A stretch of 32,164 nt of DNA, from NCBI GenBank assembly GCA_945878995.1, contig CAMCUN010000043.1, positions 1 to 32,164 of the forward strand, in the 5' to 3' direction. Positions 19,319 to 26,616 of the stretch are shown here, piece after piece. The translations under genes were made by a program, and so were the position numbers. The notes beneath the pieces are model-generated. The model was given only the letters and a program-made list of their open reading frames with translations. It was not told where the DNA came from and searched no databases. This stretch comes from Polaromonas sp. YR568. GTDB taxonomy: Bacteria; Pseudomonadota; Gammaproteobacteria; Burkholderiales; Burkholderiaceae_C. Positions within the stretch are counted from its first letter, which is position 1, and every line of letters begins with the position of its first letter.

Positions 19319-20365
19319 TCAGTGCAATTCGACCACAGCGCCGGTTCGCGCGGCCCGGGCCATGGCTTCGGTCACGCGCAGGTTGGCCAGGCCGTCAGCG
19401 GCACTGACCAGGGGCAAAGCCTCGCCGCGCAGCAGCTGGCAAAAGTGTGCCAATTGGCGCGCCAGCGGGTCTTGCCTGAGCACCGGCTCGGTGTGGCACT
19501 CAAAGGGCTTCCACCAAGATGCGTCTGCCGCGCTGGGGTAGGTTTTGAGCCGCATGGTCGGCACCGACAAGCTGCCCAGGGTGCCGGTGAGCACATAGCA
19601 GTCCTCGTCGGCATAACTGGGGTAGGCCGGGTTTTCTTGGCTGGTTTGCTCCCAGCTGCGGGCGCAGGCGGCGGTGTCTGAAAGCAAAAAACTGCCCAGC
19701 ACGCCGCTGGCAAAGCGCAGGCTGATGCTCACGGTGTCTTCCACCGCAAAACCGCGCACCGCCTGCGAGGCCATGGCCTGCACGGCCACGATCTCGCCGC
19801 ACAACATGCGCAGGTTGTGCACCTCGTGGATCATGTTGATGAGGATGGGGCCGCCCCCGGGCTGGGTGCGCCAAGGGCCGTCTTCAAAATAAGTGGGCGG
19901 CTTGTAAAAAGTGGCGCTGCCCATCACGGCCACCAAGCGACCCAGCTGGCCGCTGCGCGCCACGGCGCAAGCTTGGGCCATGAGCGGGCTGTGCGCGCGG
20001 TGGTGACCCACCAGCACAGGCGCGGGCGAGGCTTGGGCCGCGCGCCACAGTTGCTCGCCCTCGGCCACTGTAGGGGCCATGGGTTTCTCCACCAACACGC
20101 CCACGCCCGCAGCCAGGCACTGCAGGGCCTGGGGCACATGCAAGGCGTTGGGCGTGGCCAAGATCACACCCTCAGGCCGCGCCTGGGCGAGCAGATCGTC
20201 CAGGCTTTTGAAGTGCAGCGCGCCCGCTTGCTGGGCCAGCGCCGCGCTGGCGGGCGCCGGGTCCACCACGGCGCACAGCTGCGCCTCGGGGCTGCGCGCC
20301 AGCAGCGCCATGTGGGTGCGGCCAATCAGGCCAGCCCCAACCACCGCAATGTGCAAAGGCTTCAT
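19319..20365 (-). CDS. Gfo/Idh/MocA family NAD(P)-dependent oxidoreductase
   Basis: Two-domain dehydrogenase of 348 residues. The N-terminal Rossmann fold has VVGAGLIGRTH (residues 8-18), and the family motif EKP is at 93-95. The C-terminal half carries the substrate-side GGGPILINMIHEVHNLR, with His180 and His183 where the family usually has catalytic Asp/His residues. Members oxidise or reduce sugars, cyclitols and related hydroxy compounds, so the substrate is open. The next genes downstream are aroQ and an AroE-like dehydrogenase, which hints at a ring polyol or ring hydroxy-acid. It is separated from dctP by a good terminator hairpin, so it is either transcribed by read-through from the TRAP operon or has its own promoter. 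Confidence 0.9.
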   Translation of the reverse strand: MKPLHIAVVGAGLIGRTHMALLARSPEAQLCAVVDPAPASAALAQQAGALHFKSLDDLLAQARPEGVILATPNALHVPQALQCLAAGVGVLVEKPMAPTVAEGEQLWRAAQASPAPVLVGHHRAHSPLMAQACAVARSGQLGRLVAVMGSATFYKPPTYFEDGPWRTQPGGGPILINMIHEVHNLRMLCGEIVAVQAMASQAVRGFAVEDTVSISLRFASGVLGSFLLSDTAACARSWEQTSQENPAYPSYADEDCYVLTGTLGSLSVPTMRLKTYPSAADASWWKPFECHTEPVLRQDPLARQLAHFCQLLRGEALPLVSAADGLANLRVTEAMARAARTGAVVELH

Positions 20366-20391
20366 GGGGAAAAAAAATCAAAACAATAAAA

Positions 20392-20425
20392 GCCTGCCGC
20401 CGTACCCAGAGGCACAGCGGCAGGC
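20392..20425 (-). terminator. Intrinsic terminator after dctP
   Basis: GCCTGCCGC (20392-20400) and GCGGCAGGC (20417-20425) make a perfect 9-bp stem with a 16-nt loop, followed on the minus strand by TTTTATTGTTTTG. It lies 13 nt past the dctP stop and before the Gfo/Idh gene. It probably ends or attenuates the TRAP transcript. Confidence 0.75.
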
Positions 20426-20438
20426 CATGCGGCAGGGC

Positions 20439-21440
20439 TTACTTGCGGACCTTGGCCAGTTGGTCTTGCACTTCTTTGAGCAGGTCTTGGCCCACGCTCA
20501 CGCCGTACTTGGCAGTCACAGGGCGGACTTTGTCACGCAGCTTGCCCAGCTCTGTGGCGTTGAGTTCGGTGACCTGCATGCCGTTTTTCTTCATGTTCTC
20601 CAAGGCCGAGGCCACTTGCGCGCGGGCCTGCTGGCGCTGGAATTTGGCCGCTTCCAGGGCGGCGTCTTGCACGATCTTTTTCTGGGCCGCGTCCAAGCCG
20701 TCCCAGAATTTTTTGCTGATCACCACCGACTGTGGGTTGTACTGGTGGTTGGACAGCACCACATGCTTTTGCACCTCAAAAAACTTGTTGGCGTTGATCA
20801 CGGTCAGCGGGTTTTCTTGGCCGTCAATGGCTTTTTGCTCCAGCGCGCCATAAACCTCGGGGAAAGGCAGCGGCGTGGGGTTGGCACCCAGAGCGCGGAC
20901 CCAGTCCACGTTGATCGGGTTGGGGATGACGCGCAGCTTCAAGCCCTCCAAGTCCTCGGCCTTGAGGATGGGGCGGCGGCTGTTGGTGACGGTGCGAAAG
21001 CCCAGCTCAAAGTAGGCCAGGCCCACGATGCCTTTGTCTTGCAGCTTGTCATGCAGCTTTTTGCCCACCGGGCCGTCCACCACGAGGTCGGCTTCTTTTT
21101 CGTTGTTGAAAAGGAAGGGGAAGTCATAGAGCGCGAACTCTTTGACTTGGCTGGCAAAAATGCCCGAGTTCATGGACGCCATCTCCAGCGTACCGCCCTG
21201 AATGGCCGAGACATTGGCTTGGTCGCTGCCAAGCGTGCCGCCTGGGAACAGGTTGACCTTGATCTTGCCACCTGTTTTGGTCTGCACGATCTCTGCGAAT
21301 TTCTCCATGCCCATCACGATGGGGTGGCCCTTGGGGTTTTGCGTGGCGAACTTGAGGGTCTTGTCTTGCGCATGCACCAGGGTGCCGAAGGCGGTCAGGG
21401 CCAGGGCGGCGGCCAGGGTTTTGAAGGTCTTGCGTTTCAT
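20439..21440 (-). CDS. dctP: TRAP transporter substrate-binding protein (DctP family)
   Basis: Periplasmic binding protein of a TRAP system. The Sec signal MKRKTFKTLAAALALTAFGTLVHA is followed by QDKTLKFATQNPKGHPIVMGMEKF. Family blocks include GGTLGSDQANVSAIQGGTLEMASM, FPFLFNNEKEAD, and LKLRVIPNPINVDWVRALGANPTPLPFPEVYGALEQKAIDGQENP, which holds the conserved Arg that normally pairs with the ligand carboxylate. The ATG at 21440 has GGAG 8 nt upstream; the open frame begins 22 codons earlier without support. It follows dctM by 76 nt and ends at a strong terminator. The ligand is probably a carboxylate, but no more can be said. Confidence 0.93.
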   Translation of the reverse strand: MKRKTFKTLAAALALTAFGTLVHAQDKTLKFATQNPKGHPIVMGMEKFAEIVQTKTGGKIKVNLFPGGTLGSDQANVSAIQGGTLEMASMNSGIFASQVKEFALYDFPFLFNNEKEADLVVDGPVGKKLHDKLQDKGIVGLAYFELGFRTVTNSRRPILKAEDLEGLKLRVIPNPINVDWVRALGANPTPLPFPEVYGALEQKAIDGQENPLTVINANKFFEVQKHVVLSNHQYNPQSVVISKKFWDGLDAAQKKIVQDAALEAAKFQRQQARAQVASALENMKKNGMQVTELNATELGKLRDKVRPVTAKYGVSVGQDLLKEVQDQLAKVRK

Positions 21441-21516
21441 GGGGTCTCCAATGGAATCAGTACGCGAAAAAAGGGGGCGGCGCACGGCGTACCTGACGCG
21501 CACCACCGGTTAAAAA

Positions 21517-22797
21517 TCAGTTGTAAAACCAGCGGGCAGGCACCATCACCAACTCAGGGAAAAGCACCAGCAAAAACAAAATGGCGAACTGCGCCAACAT
21601 AAAAGGCCACACGCCCCGGGTCACGGTGTCCATGCTGAGCTTGCCCACACCGGCCACGGTGTTGAGCACCGTGCCCACGGGCGGCGTGATCAGGCCGATG
21701 GCGTTGTTGATGATGAACAGCACGCCAAAGTACACCGGGTCTATGCCTGCGGCTTTGACGATGGGCATGAGCACGGGCGTCAATATTAGGATGGTGGGCG
21801 TCATGTCCATGGCGGTGCCCACCAAGATGACCAGCAACATCATCATGGCCATGAGCAGTTTGGGGTTGTCCAAAAAGGGCTGGAGCAAGCTGATGATTTG
21901 GTCGGGCAACTGCGCCACCGTGATCAGCCAGGCCGAGACCATGGCGGCGGCTACCAGGAACATGATCACGGCGGTGGTGCGCGCCGCATTGAGAAACACC
22001 GTGTAAAGCTGATTGAACTTAAGCTCGCGGTAGATGAACATGGACACCACCAGCGCGTAGACCGCCGCCACCACGGCCGCCTCGGTGGGCGTGAACACGC
22101 CAAACTTCAGGCCCACAATGACGATGATGGGCATGCCCAGCGCGAAGGTGGCGCCCTTCAGGGCCACCCACACCTCGGCCAGGCTCTTGCGCGGCGGCGG
22201 CTTGACGTCTTCCTTGCGCACCAAGTACCACCAAGTGATCCACAGCGCCACGCCCAGCATGAGTCCAGGCGCGATGCCGGCCATAAAGAGCTTGGACACC
22301 GACACATTGGCCGCCACGCCGAAGATCACAAAGCCTATGGATGGCGGGATCACGGGCGCAATGATGCTGGCCGCCGACAAGAGGCCTGCCGAGCGGCCCT
22401 TGTCGTGGCCGGCGGCCACCATCATGGGCAGCAGCAAGGCCGACAGCGCCGCCGCATCGGCCACGGCCGAGCCCGACAGCGCCGCCATCAGCAAGGCCGC
22501 GACGATGGCCACATAACCCAGGCCGCCGCGCACATGGCCCACCAGGCTGAGCGCAAAGTTCACGATGCGGCGTGACAGACCGCCCGCGTTCATGACCTCG
22601 CCGGCCAGCATGAAAAAGGGCACGGCCAGCAGCGGGAAGCTGTTGGAGCCTTCAATCAGGTTTTGCGCCAGGATTTGCGCGTCAAACATGTCCAGATGCC
22701 ACATCAGGGCGGCGCCGCAAAGCAGCAGGGAAAAGGCAATGGGAATGCCCAGCGCCATGGCGCTCAGCAGCGAACAAAGAAAAACGGCAATCGTCAT
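21517..22797 (-). CDS. dctM: TRAP transporter large permease (DctM family)
   Basis: Twelve-helix membrane subunit that couples Na+ entry to substrate uptake. The 426 residues start MTIAVFLCSLLSAMALGIPIAFSLLL and contain the family blocks FPLLAVPFFMLAGEVMNAGGLSRRIVNFA, GSAVADAAALSALLLPMM, IAPVIPPSIGFVIFG, and NNAIGLITPPVGTVLN near the end. Length is normal. It lies 16 nt after dctQ and 76 nt before dctP, giving the order dctQ-dctM-dctP on the minus strand. Confidence 0.95.
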   Translation of the reverse strand: MTIAVFLCSLLSAMALGIPIAFSLLLCGAALMWHLDMFDAQILAQNLIEGSNSFPLLAVPFFMLAGEVMNAGGLSRRIVNFALSLVGHVRGGLGYVAIVAALLMAALSGSAVADAAALSALLLPMMVAAGHDKGRSAGLLSAASIIAPVIPPSIGFVIFGVAANVSVSKLFMAGIAPGLMLGVALWITWWYLVRKEDVKPPPRKSLAEVWVALKGATFALGMPIIVIVGLKFGVFTPTEAAVVAAVYALVVSMFIYRELKFNQLYTVFLNAARTTAVIMFLVAAAMVSAWLITVAQLPDQIISLLQPFLDNPKLLMAMMMLLVILVGTAMDMTPTILILTPVLMPIVKAAGIDPVYFGVLFIINNAIGLITPPVGTVLNTVAGVGKLSMDTVTRGVWPFMLAQFAILFLLVLFPELVMVPARWFYN

Positions 22798-22813
22798 GGT
22801 GGGAATGGATGCA

Positions 22814-23350
22814 TCAGGCTTTGGGCTTGTCCGCGTGCGGCTGGTCGTCGTTGTCCCGAATGCCCACCAGTTCGCTGTCTGCCAAGCGGCCGGTCAACAG
22901 GCGCCCAAAGTCGTGCACCACGATCAAGCCACCCAACACGGCGCAAACCACCCCCGAGGCGTAAAAAATGGCCATGGAGACCTCCATCACGGCGCTGGTG
23001 GTGCCCAGGTTGATCACCATCTGCGCCCAGGCGCCTTTAAAAAGCAGCCAGCAGATGTACAAAATGGCCACATGGCTCAGGCCCAAACAGAGCTTTTTAC
23101 CCACAGGCGACAGCCGTGCCACCAGCGTGTCAGTGCCCAGGTGGGCGCGCTCGCGGAGCGCCACGATGGCACCCATGAAAGTCATCCACACAAAGAGCCA
23201 ACGAGACAGCTCTTCCGACATGGTGATGCCAGAGTTGAAGGCGTAGCGCATGACCACGTTGGTGAACACCAACACCACCATGAGGGCCAAGCTCAAGGCC
23301 ATGAACCAAGACAGGACGCGGCAATAGCCGCCAATGAAGCGATCGAGCAC
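22814..23350 (-). CDS. dctQ: TRAP transporter small permease (DctQ family)
   Basis: Four-helix small membrane subunit of the TRAP permease. Helix 1 is VLSWFMALSLALMVVLVFTNVVMRYAF, followed by the family motif EELSRWLFVWMTFMGAIVALRERAHLG, then LSHVAILYICWLLFKGAW and AIFYASGVVCAVLGGLIVV. The GTG at 23350 gives 178 residues beginning (M)LDRFIGGYCR, a typical short cytoplasmic N terminus. The longest frame begins at a TTG (23389) inside the presumed operator and has no ribosome-binding site, so I did not use it. It is the first gene of the TRAP operon and lies just downstream of tetR. Confidence 0.87.
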   Translation of the reverse strand: MLDRFIGGYCRVLSWFMALSLALMVVLVFTNVVMRYAFNSGITMSEELSRWLFVWMTFMGAIVALRERAHLGTDTLVARLSPVGKKLCLGLSHVAILYICWLLFKGAWAQMVINLGTTSAVMEVSMAIFYASGVVCAVLGGLIVVHDFGRLLTGRLADSELVGIRDNDDQPHADKPKA

Positions 23351-23379
23351 GGGTTTATCTTGAAATGAAGGTTGGCGTA

Positions 23380-23398
23380 AATGTACCAACTGGTTAAT
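23380..23398. promoter_or_regulatory. Candidate TetR operator at the TRAP operon
   Basis: The sequence AATGTACCAACTGGTTAAT matches AATGTACCAATTGGTTCAT at the tetR start in 17 of 19 positions. The core ACCAACTGGT is a near palindrome. A weak CTTAAT -10-like box (minus strand, 23406-23411) would place transcription start at the upstream edge of this site, as at tetR. Confidence 0.7.
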
Positions 23399-23453
23399 TC
23401 TGAGGATTAAGTAAAAACCCTTGTTCGGAAAAAACTTTTTCCAACACCCTAAA

Positions 23454-23470
23454 GCGTGAAGTCCTCACGC
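23454..23470 (-). terminator. Weak terminator overlapping the tetR stop
   Basis: GCGTGA-AGTCC-TCACGC is a perfect 6-bp hairpin that includes the tetR stop codon and is followed on the minus strand by TTTAGGG. It probably gives only partial termination between tetR and dctQ. About 20 nt farther on is an A/T stem (GGAAAAA/TTTTTCC) of unknown role. Confidence 0.4.
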
Positions 23471-24175
23471 CCGCAGAAACCTCACCACCATCTCCACAAT
23501 ATTGGCCCGCCGCATGGCCCGAGCGGCCGGCGTGGAGGTGTCGCGCTTGAAAATTTGCCCAAAGCTGTATTGGTTGGACACGTTGAAAAATGTCAGCGCT
23601 GAAATGGAGGCATGCACATCCACTGGGTCCAGGCCGGCGCGAAACTCACCACTGGCCAAGCCACGGGCGTACAGCCGCTCAATGGCCGAGATGGCCGGCA
23701 CATTGAGCTCTTGAATGATTTGGCTTTGCGCCAGGTACTTGCCGCGCTCTATGTTCTCGTTCATCACGATGCGGATGTAGTCCTCGTGCGCCACATGGTG
23801 GTCAAAGGTGAACTCCACCAAGCGGCGCAAGGCCTCCTCGGGCGGCAGGTTGTCGAGCTGTAGCTCGCCCTCGATGCGGCGCATCTCGCGGTAACTGTGC
23901 TCCAGCACGGCCAGGTACAAGCCCTCTTTGCTGCCGAAATAGTAATAGATCATGCGCTTGCTGGTGCGGGTGGCAGCAGCAATCTCGTCAATGCGCGCGC
24001 CACTTAAGCCCTTGTCGGCAAACTCGCTGAGGGCCACCGCCAAGATGCCGGCCATGGTGCGCTGCGGGTCGTTGGTGCGGCTGGCCTGCACCTCCGGCTG
24101 GGGCGAGGAAGCCAGTCCGCGCTTGAGTTCAGGCTTGCTTGTTTGGCCTGATCTGGAATGTACCAATTGGTTCAT
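23465..24175 (-). CDS. TetR/AcrR-family transcriptional regulator
   Basis: Ligand-responsive repressor of 236 residues. The N-terminal TetR DNA-binding domain spans about residues 36-90 (RTMAGILAVALSEFADKGLSGARIDEIAAATRTSKRMIYYYFGSKEGLYLAVL), with the HTH at 60-80. The C-terminal ligand and dimer domain is all-helical. About 35 residues, Ser/Pro/Gln-rich, come before the domain. Its first codons (MNQLVHS) overlap a palindromic operator, and nearly the same sequence occurs before dctQ, so it probably represses both itself and the TRAP operon. A sigma-70 promoter places transcription start at or next to the ATG, suggesting a leaderless message; otherwise translation starts farther in. The inducer is unknown, probably the TRAP substrate or its product. 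Confidence 0.9.
   Translation of the reverse strand: MNQLVHSRSGQTSKPELKRGLASSPQPEVQASRTNDPQRTMAGILAVALSEFADKGLSGARIDEIAAATRTSKRMIYYYFGSKEGLYLAVLEHSYREMRRIEGELQLDNLPPEEALRRLVEFTFDHHVAHEDYIRIVMNENIERGKYLAQSQIIQELNVPAISAIERLYARGLASGEFRAGLDPVDVHASISALTFFNVSNQYSFGQIFKRDTSTPAARAMRRANIVEMVVRFLRA
24157..24175. promoter_or_regulatory. Candidate TetR operator at its own gene
   Basis: AATGTACCAATTGGTTCAT contains the perfect palindrome ACCAATTGGT (24162-24171), with outer TG/CA also matching. It covers the first codons of tetR and would lie at +1 to +19 of the predicted transcript, a classic blocking position. Confidence 0.75.
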
Positions 24176-24181
24176 GACTTC

Positions 24182-24210
24182 AGTATACGAGGGGCTTCAG
24201 GCCGTGTAAG
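24182..24210 (-). promoter_or_regulatory. Sigma-70-type promoter of tetR
   Basis: On the minus strand, -35 CTTACA (24205-24210; 4 of 6) and -10 TATACT (24182-24187; 5 of 6) are 17 nt apart. The predicted start falls at about 24175, the A of the tetR ATG. The -35 lies in the loop of a CAGGCCG/CGGCCTG hairpin (24198-24217) that may also end the upstream gene. Confidence 0.55.
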
Positions 24211-24246
24211 CGGCCTGCGCTCTGGCCATGTTCACGGGTTTTTTGC

Positions 24247-25182
24247 TCAGCCCAGCCGGCTCTCCAGCCCCTTGACCAGGGCCAGCAGCGCGCTGTTCAC
24301 CGGCGTTGGCACGCCCAGGCGCGCACCCAGACTCACCACCGCGCCGTTGACGTAGTCAATTTCAGTGACCGAGCCCTTCTCCAGACTTTGCAGCATGGAG
24401 GTTTTGAAGTCGTGGCCCAAACCCGCGCCCGCCTTGGTCCAGGCAAAAAGCGGGTCGGTGATGGACAGCAACACACCTTGCGCCTGCGCCACGGCCATGG
24501 CTTCTTGCACCGCCGCCAGCCCCAGGGCCTGCAACTGAGGCTGGGCATACAAGAGGCCATAGCTCAGGCCAGTGATGGCCGTGATGGCGCCGGTGGCCAC
24601 GTTGATGAGCAGCTTGTCCCAGACCGTGCCCATGATGTTCTGGCTCACCAAGGTCTGCAGGCCCGCCGCATTGAAAGTCTGCGCAATGCGCTGCACGCGC
24701 TCGGTCAAGGCGCCATCCAACTCACCCATGTGCGTGTCCTTGCCCAGGTAGCCCGCGATCACATGGCCTCCGACATGGCCTTCACCCAGCGGGCTGCCGC
24801 CCACGTAAGTGCGGCCCACCAGCACCCGCTGGCGGCCCACATGGCGGGCCAAGATGTCCTCATGACCCACGCCGTTTTGCAGCGAAAGCACACAGGTCTG
24901 CGGCCCCAGCAAGGCCAGCGATTGCGCCATGGCTTCGTCGGTGTGAAAAGACTTGACCAGCACCACCACCAGGTCCACCGGGCCCACCTCGTCGGCCCGC
25001 ACCGCGGCTTGGACGGCCACGCAGCGGTCCGCCTCACCCACACGCATGAGCAAACCATGTTCGCGCAGGTGCGCCACGTGGTCGGCATGGCGGTTGATCA
25101 GCCACACCTCTTGCCCAGCCTCGGTCAGCACGCCGCCTATGACGCAACCGAGCGAGCCCGCACCCAATATGGCGATCTTCAT
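24247..25182 (-). CDS. 2-dehydropantoate 2-reductase family protein
   Basis: NADPH-dependent ketopantoate-reductase fold, 311 residues. ILGAGSLGCVIGGVL at residues 5-19 is the nucleotide-binding loop. VKSFHTDEA, QNGVGHED (Asn103), and the catalytic Lys190 with Asn194 in WDKLLINVATGAITAITG follow, and EIDYVNGAVVSLGARLGVPTPVN near the C terminus is the substrate side. The ATG at 25182 has GGAGTG 6 nt upstream and is preferred over one two codons earlier. Burkholderiales carry many paralogues that act on other 2-oxo acids, and this one lies next to a TetR/TRAP locus, so assignment as panE for pantothenate synthesis is uncertain. Confidence 0.87.
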   Translation of the reverse strand: MKIAILGAGSLGCVIGGVLTEAGQEVWLINRHADHVAHLREHGLLMRVGEADRCVAVQAAVRADEVGPVDLVVVLVKSFHTDEAMAQSLALLGPQTCVLSLQNGVGHEDILARHVGRQRVLVGRTYVGGSPLGEGHVGGHVIAGYLGKDTHMGELDGALTERVQRIAQTFNAAGLQTLVSQNIMGTVWDKLLINVATGAITAITGLSYGLLYAQPQLQALGLAAVQEAMAVAQAQGVLLSITDPLFAWTKAGAGLGHDFKTSMLQSLEKGSVTEIDYVNGAVVSLGARLGVPTPVNSALLALVKGLESRLG

Positions 25183-25367
25183 GAACACTCCGTCAAATTA
25201 AAGGGATTTTCGGCTACTTGCCATCCACACCTGACAGGCTGACCCGAGTCGAGCTAGGTCAAGCATTTAAGCTTCCAATTCAGTCCATAAACCGCCATTT
25301 TTTCAAGGCGCAAGAGCAGGACAACCTCACATGCCCTCCCTTGGAGCAAGACACCTTTAATTTCAGG

Positions 25368-25730
25368 CTAAGCGCCAGAGCGCTTGACCTGGTGCCCCTT
25401 GCCCTGAAGAAAAGCGGCCACCTTGTCGGCGTGGTCGCCCTGCACCTCCACCGTGCCGTCTTTGACCGTGCCCCCTGAGCCGCACGCGGCCTTGAGCTGC
25501 TTGGCCAGGGCCGCCAAATCGCTAACCTCCATCGCCAAGCCGCGCACCACCGTGACGGCCTTGCCGCCACGGCCCTTGGTCTCGCGAGAGATGCGCACGA
25601 TGCCGTCGCCAGGGGCAACAGGCGCCGAGGCTTTGCAAACGCATTGCGCAATGGCTTGGCGGCATGCGGGGCACATGCGGCCGGCATCGGTGGAGTAAAC
25701 AAGGCCACCTGTGAGGGAGCGGGATTTCAT
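25368..25730 (-). CDS. yciH: SUI1/eIF1-family protein YciH
   Basis: Bacterial homologue of translation factor eIF1/SUI1, 120 residues. The SUI1 core is KGRGGKAVTVVRGLAM through GSGGTVKDGTVEVQGDHADKVAAFLQGKGHQVK. Four cysteines near the N terminus (C20, C23, C30, C32 in MCPACRQAIAQCVC) look like a small Zn site that E. coli YciH lacks. The ATG at 25730 begins MKSRSLTGGLVYS, matching family N termini; a longer frame to 25772 is unsupported. It is divergent from the dehalogenase gene. The role of YciH in bacterial initiation is only partly known. The 185 nt between this gene and the ketopantoate-reductase gene show no convincing feature. Confidence 0.9.
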   Translation of the reverse strand: MKSRSLTGGLVYSTDAGRMCPACRQAIAQCVCKASAPVAPGDGIVRISRETKGRGGKAVTVVRGLAMEVSDLAALAKQLKAACGSGGTVKDGTVEVQGDHADKVAAFLQGKGHQVKRSGA

Positions 25731-25818
25731 GCGGGCAATTGTCGCTGGGGCAGCCAGTCGGCGGCAGACCAATGCCGCTCAGCCCATCCCTAGCCGGCAT
25801 GCCATACAGTCATGCCCC

Positions 25819-26547
25819 ATGACTGCTTTGGCCCACCCCTCCAACCCCGCCCCACTCCAGGGTGTGCAAGCCGTGCTTTTTGACGCTTACGGCACGCTGT
25901 TCGACGTGTACAGCGTGGCCCAGTTGGCCGAGCAGCTGTTTCCGGGCCAGGGCCAGGCGCTGGCGGTGCTGTGGCGCGACAAGCAAATTGACTACACCCG
26001 GCTGGTGAGCACCAGCAAGCAAGGACCGCAGCGGGCCAGCGTCTACCAGCCCTTTTGGGAGCTCACGCGCGCAGGCCTGCGCTACGCCTGCAAGCGCTTG
26101 GGCCTGAACTTAAGCCCTGAGCGCGAGGCGCAGCTTATGAACCAATACCGCCAGCTGTCGGCCTTTGCCGAAAGCCGCGAGGTGCTGCATGCCCTCAAGG
26201 CCCAAGGCCTGGTCACAGGCGTGCTCTCCAATGGCGACCCGGCCATGCTGCAAGCGGCCGTGCAATCGGCAGGCCTGGCCGGACTGCTGGACCATGTCAT
26301 CAGCGTGGACGCCATACGGGCCTACAAAACCGACCCACTGGCTTACGCGCTGGGCGAGCAGGCCACGGGCCTGAGGCCGCCGCAGATCGCCTTTGTCAGC
26401 AGCAATGGCTGGGACGCGCTGGCCGCCACCTGGTACGGATTTCAAACGCTGTGGGTCAACCGCCAGGGCTTGCCTCAGGAAGAAATTGGCCCTGCGCCCA
26501 CGCGCGTGGCGACCAACCTTCACGGCGTGCTGGACATGCTGGCCTGA
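25819..26547 (+). CDS. Haloacid dehalogenase, type II
   Basis: HAD-superfamily hydrolase of the L-2-haloacid dehalogenase type, 242 residues. The nucleophile Asp22 lies in VLFDAYGTLFDVYS, the Arg of the LWRDKQIDYT segment matches the substrate Arg of the family, GVLSNGDPAM is motif II, Lys of RAYKTDPLAYAL is motif III, and FVSSNGWDALAATWYGF is motif IV. These are the family residues for hydrolytic dehalogenation, but many such proteins have unknown natural substrates. The ATG at 25819 was chosen because it starts just before the HAD core; the open frame reaches back 36 codons over the yciH promoter. It precedes glcB by 69 nt. A link to glyoxylate metabolism (haloacetate giving glycolate) is possible but unproven. 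Confidence 0.88.
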   Translation: MTALAHPSNPAPLQGVQAVLFDAYGTLFDVYSVAQLAEQLFPGQGQALAVLWRDKQIDYTRLVSTSKQGPQRASVYQPFWELTRAGLRYACKRLGLNLSPEREAQLMNQYRQLSAFAESREVLHALKAQGLVTGVLSNGDPAMLQAAVQSAGLAGLLDHVISVDAIRAYKTDPLAYALGEQATGLRPPQIAFVSSNGWDALAATWYGFQTLWVNRQGLPQEEIGPAPTRVATNLHGVLDMLA

Positions 26548-26616
26548 ATCTGTCAGCCAGAGGTCCGACAATAGAGGTATCTTTGATCTCCTTTTTTAAC
26601 TTCAGCCCTTACTCAG

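Noticed and set aside
20079..21602. 507-codon plus-strand frame opposite dctP and the Gfo/Idh gene
   Set aside because: It spans two antisense genes and the terminator between them, with no domain and no plausible start.
23425..23442. GGAAAAA/TTTTTCC stem upstream of dctQ as a terminator
   Set aside because: The stem is almost all A-T and very short. It is better seen as part of an AT-rich promoter region.
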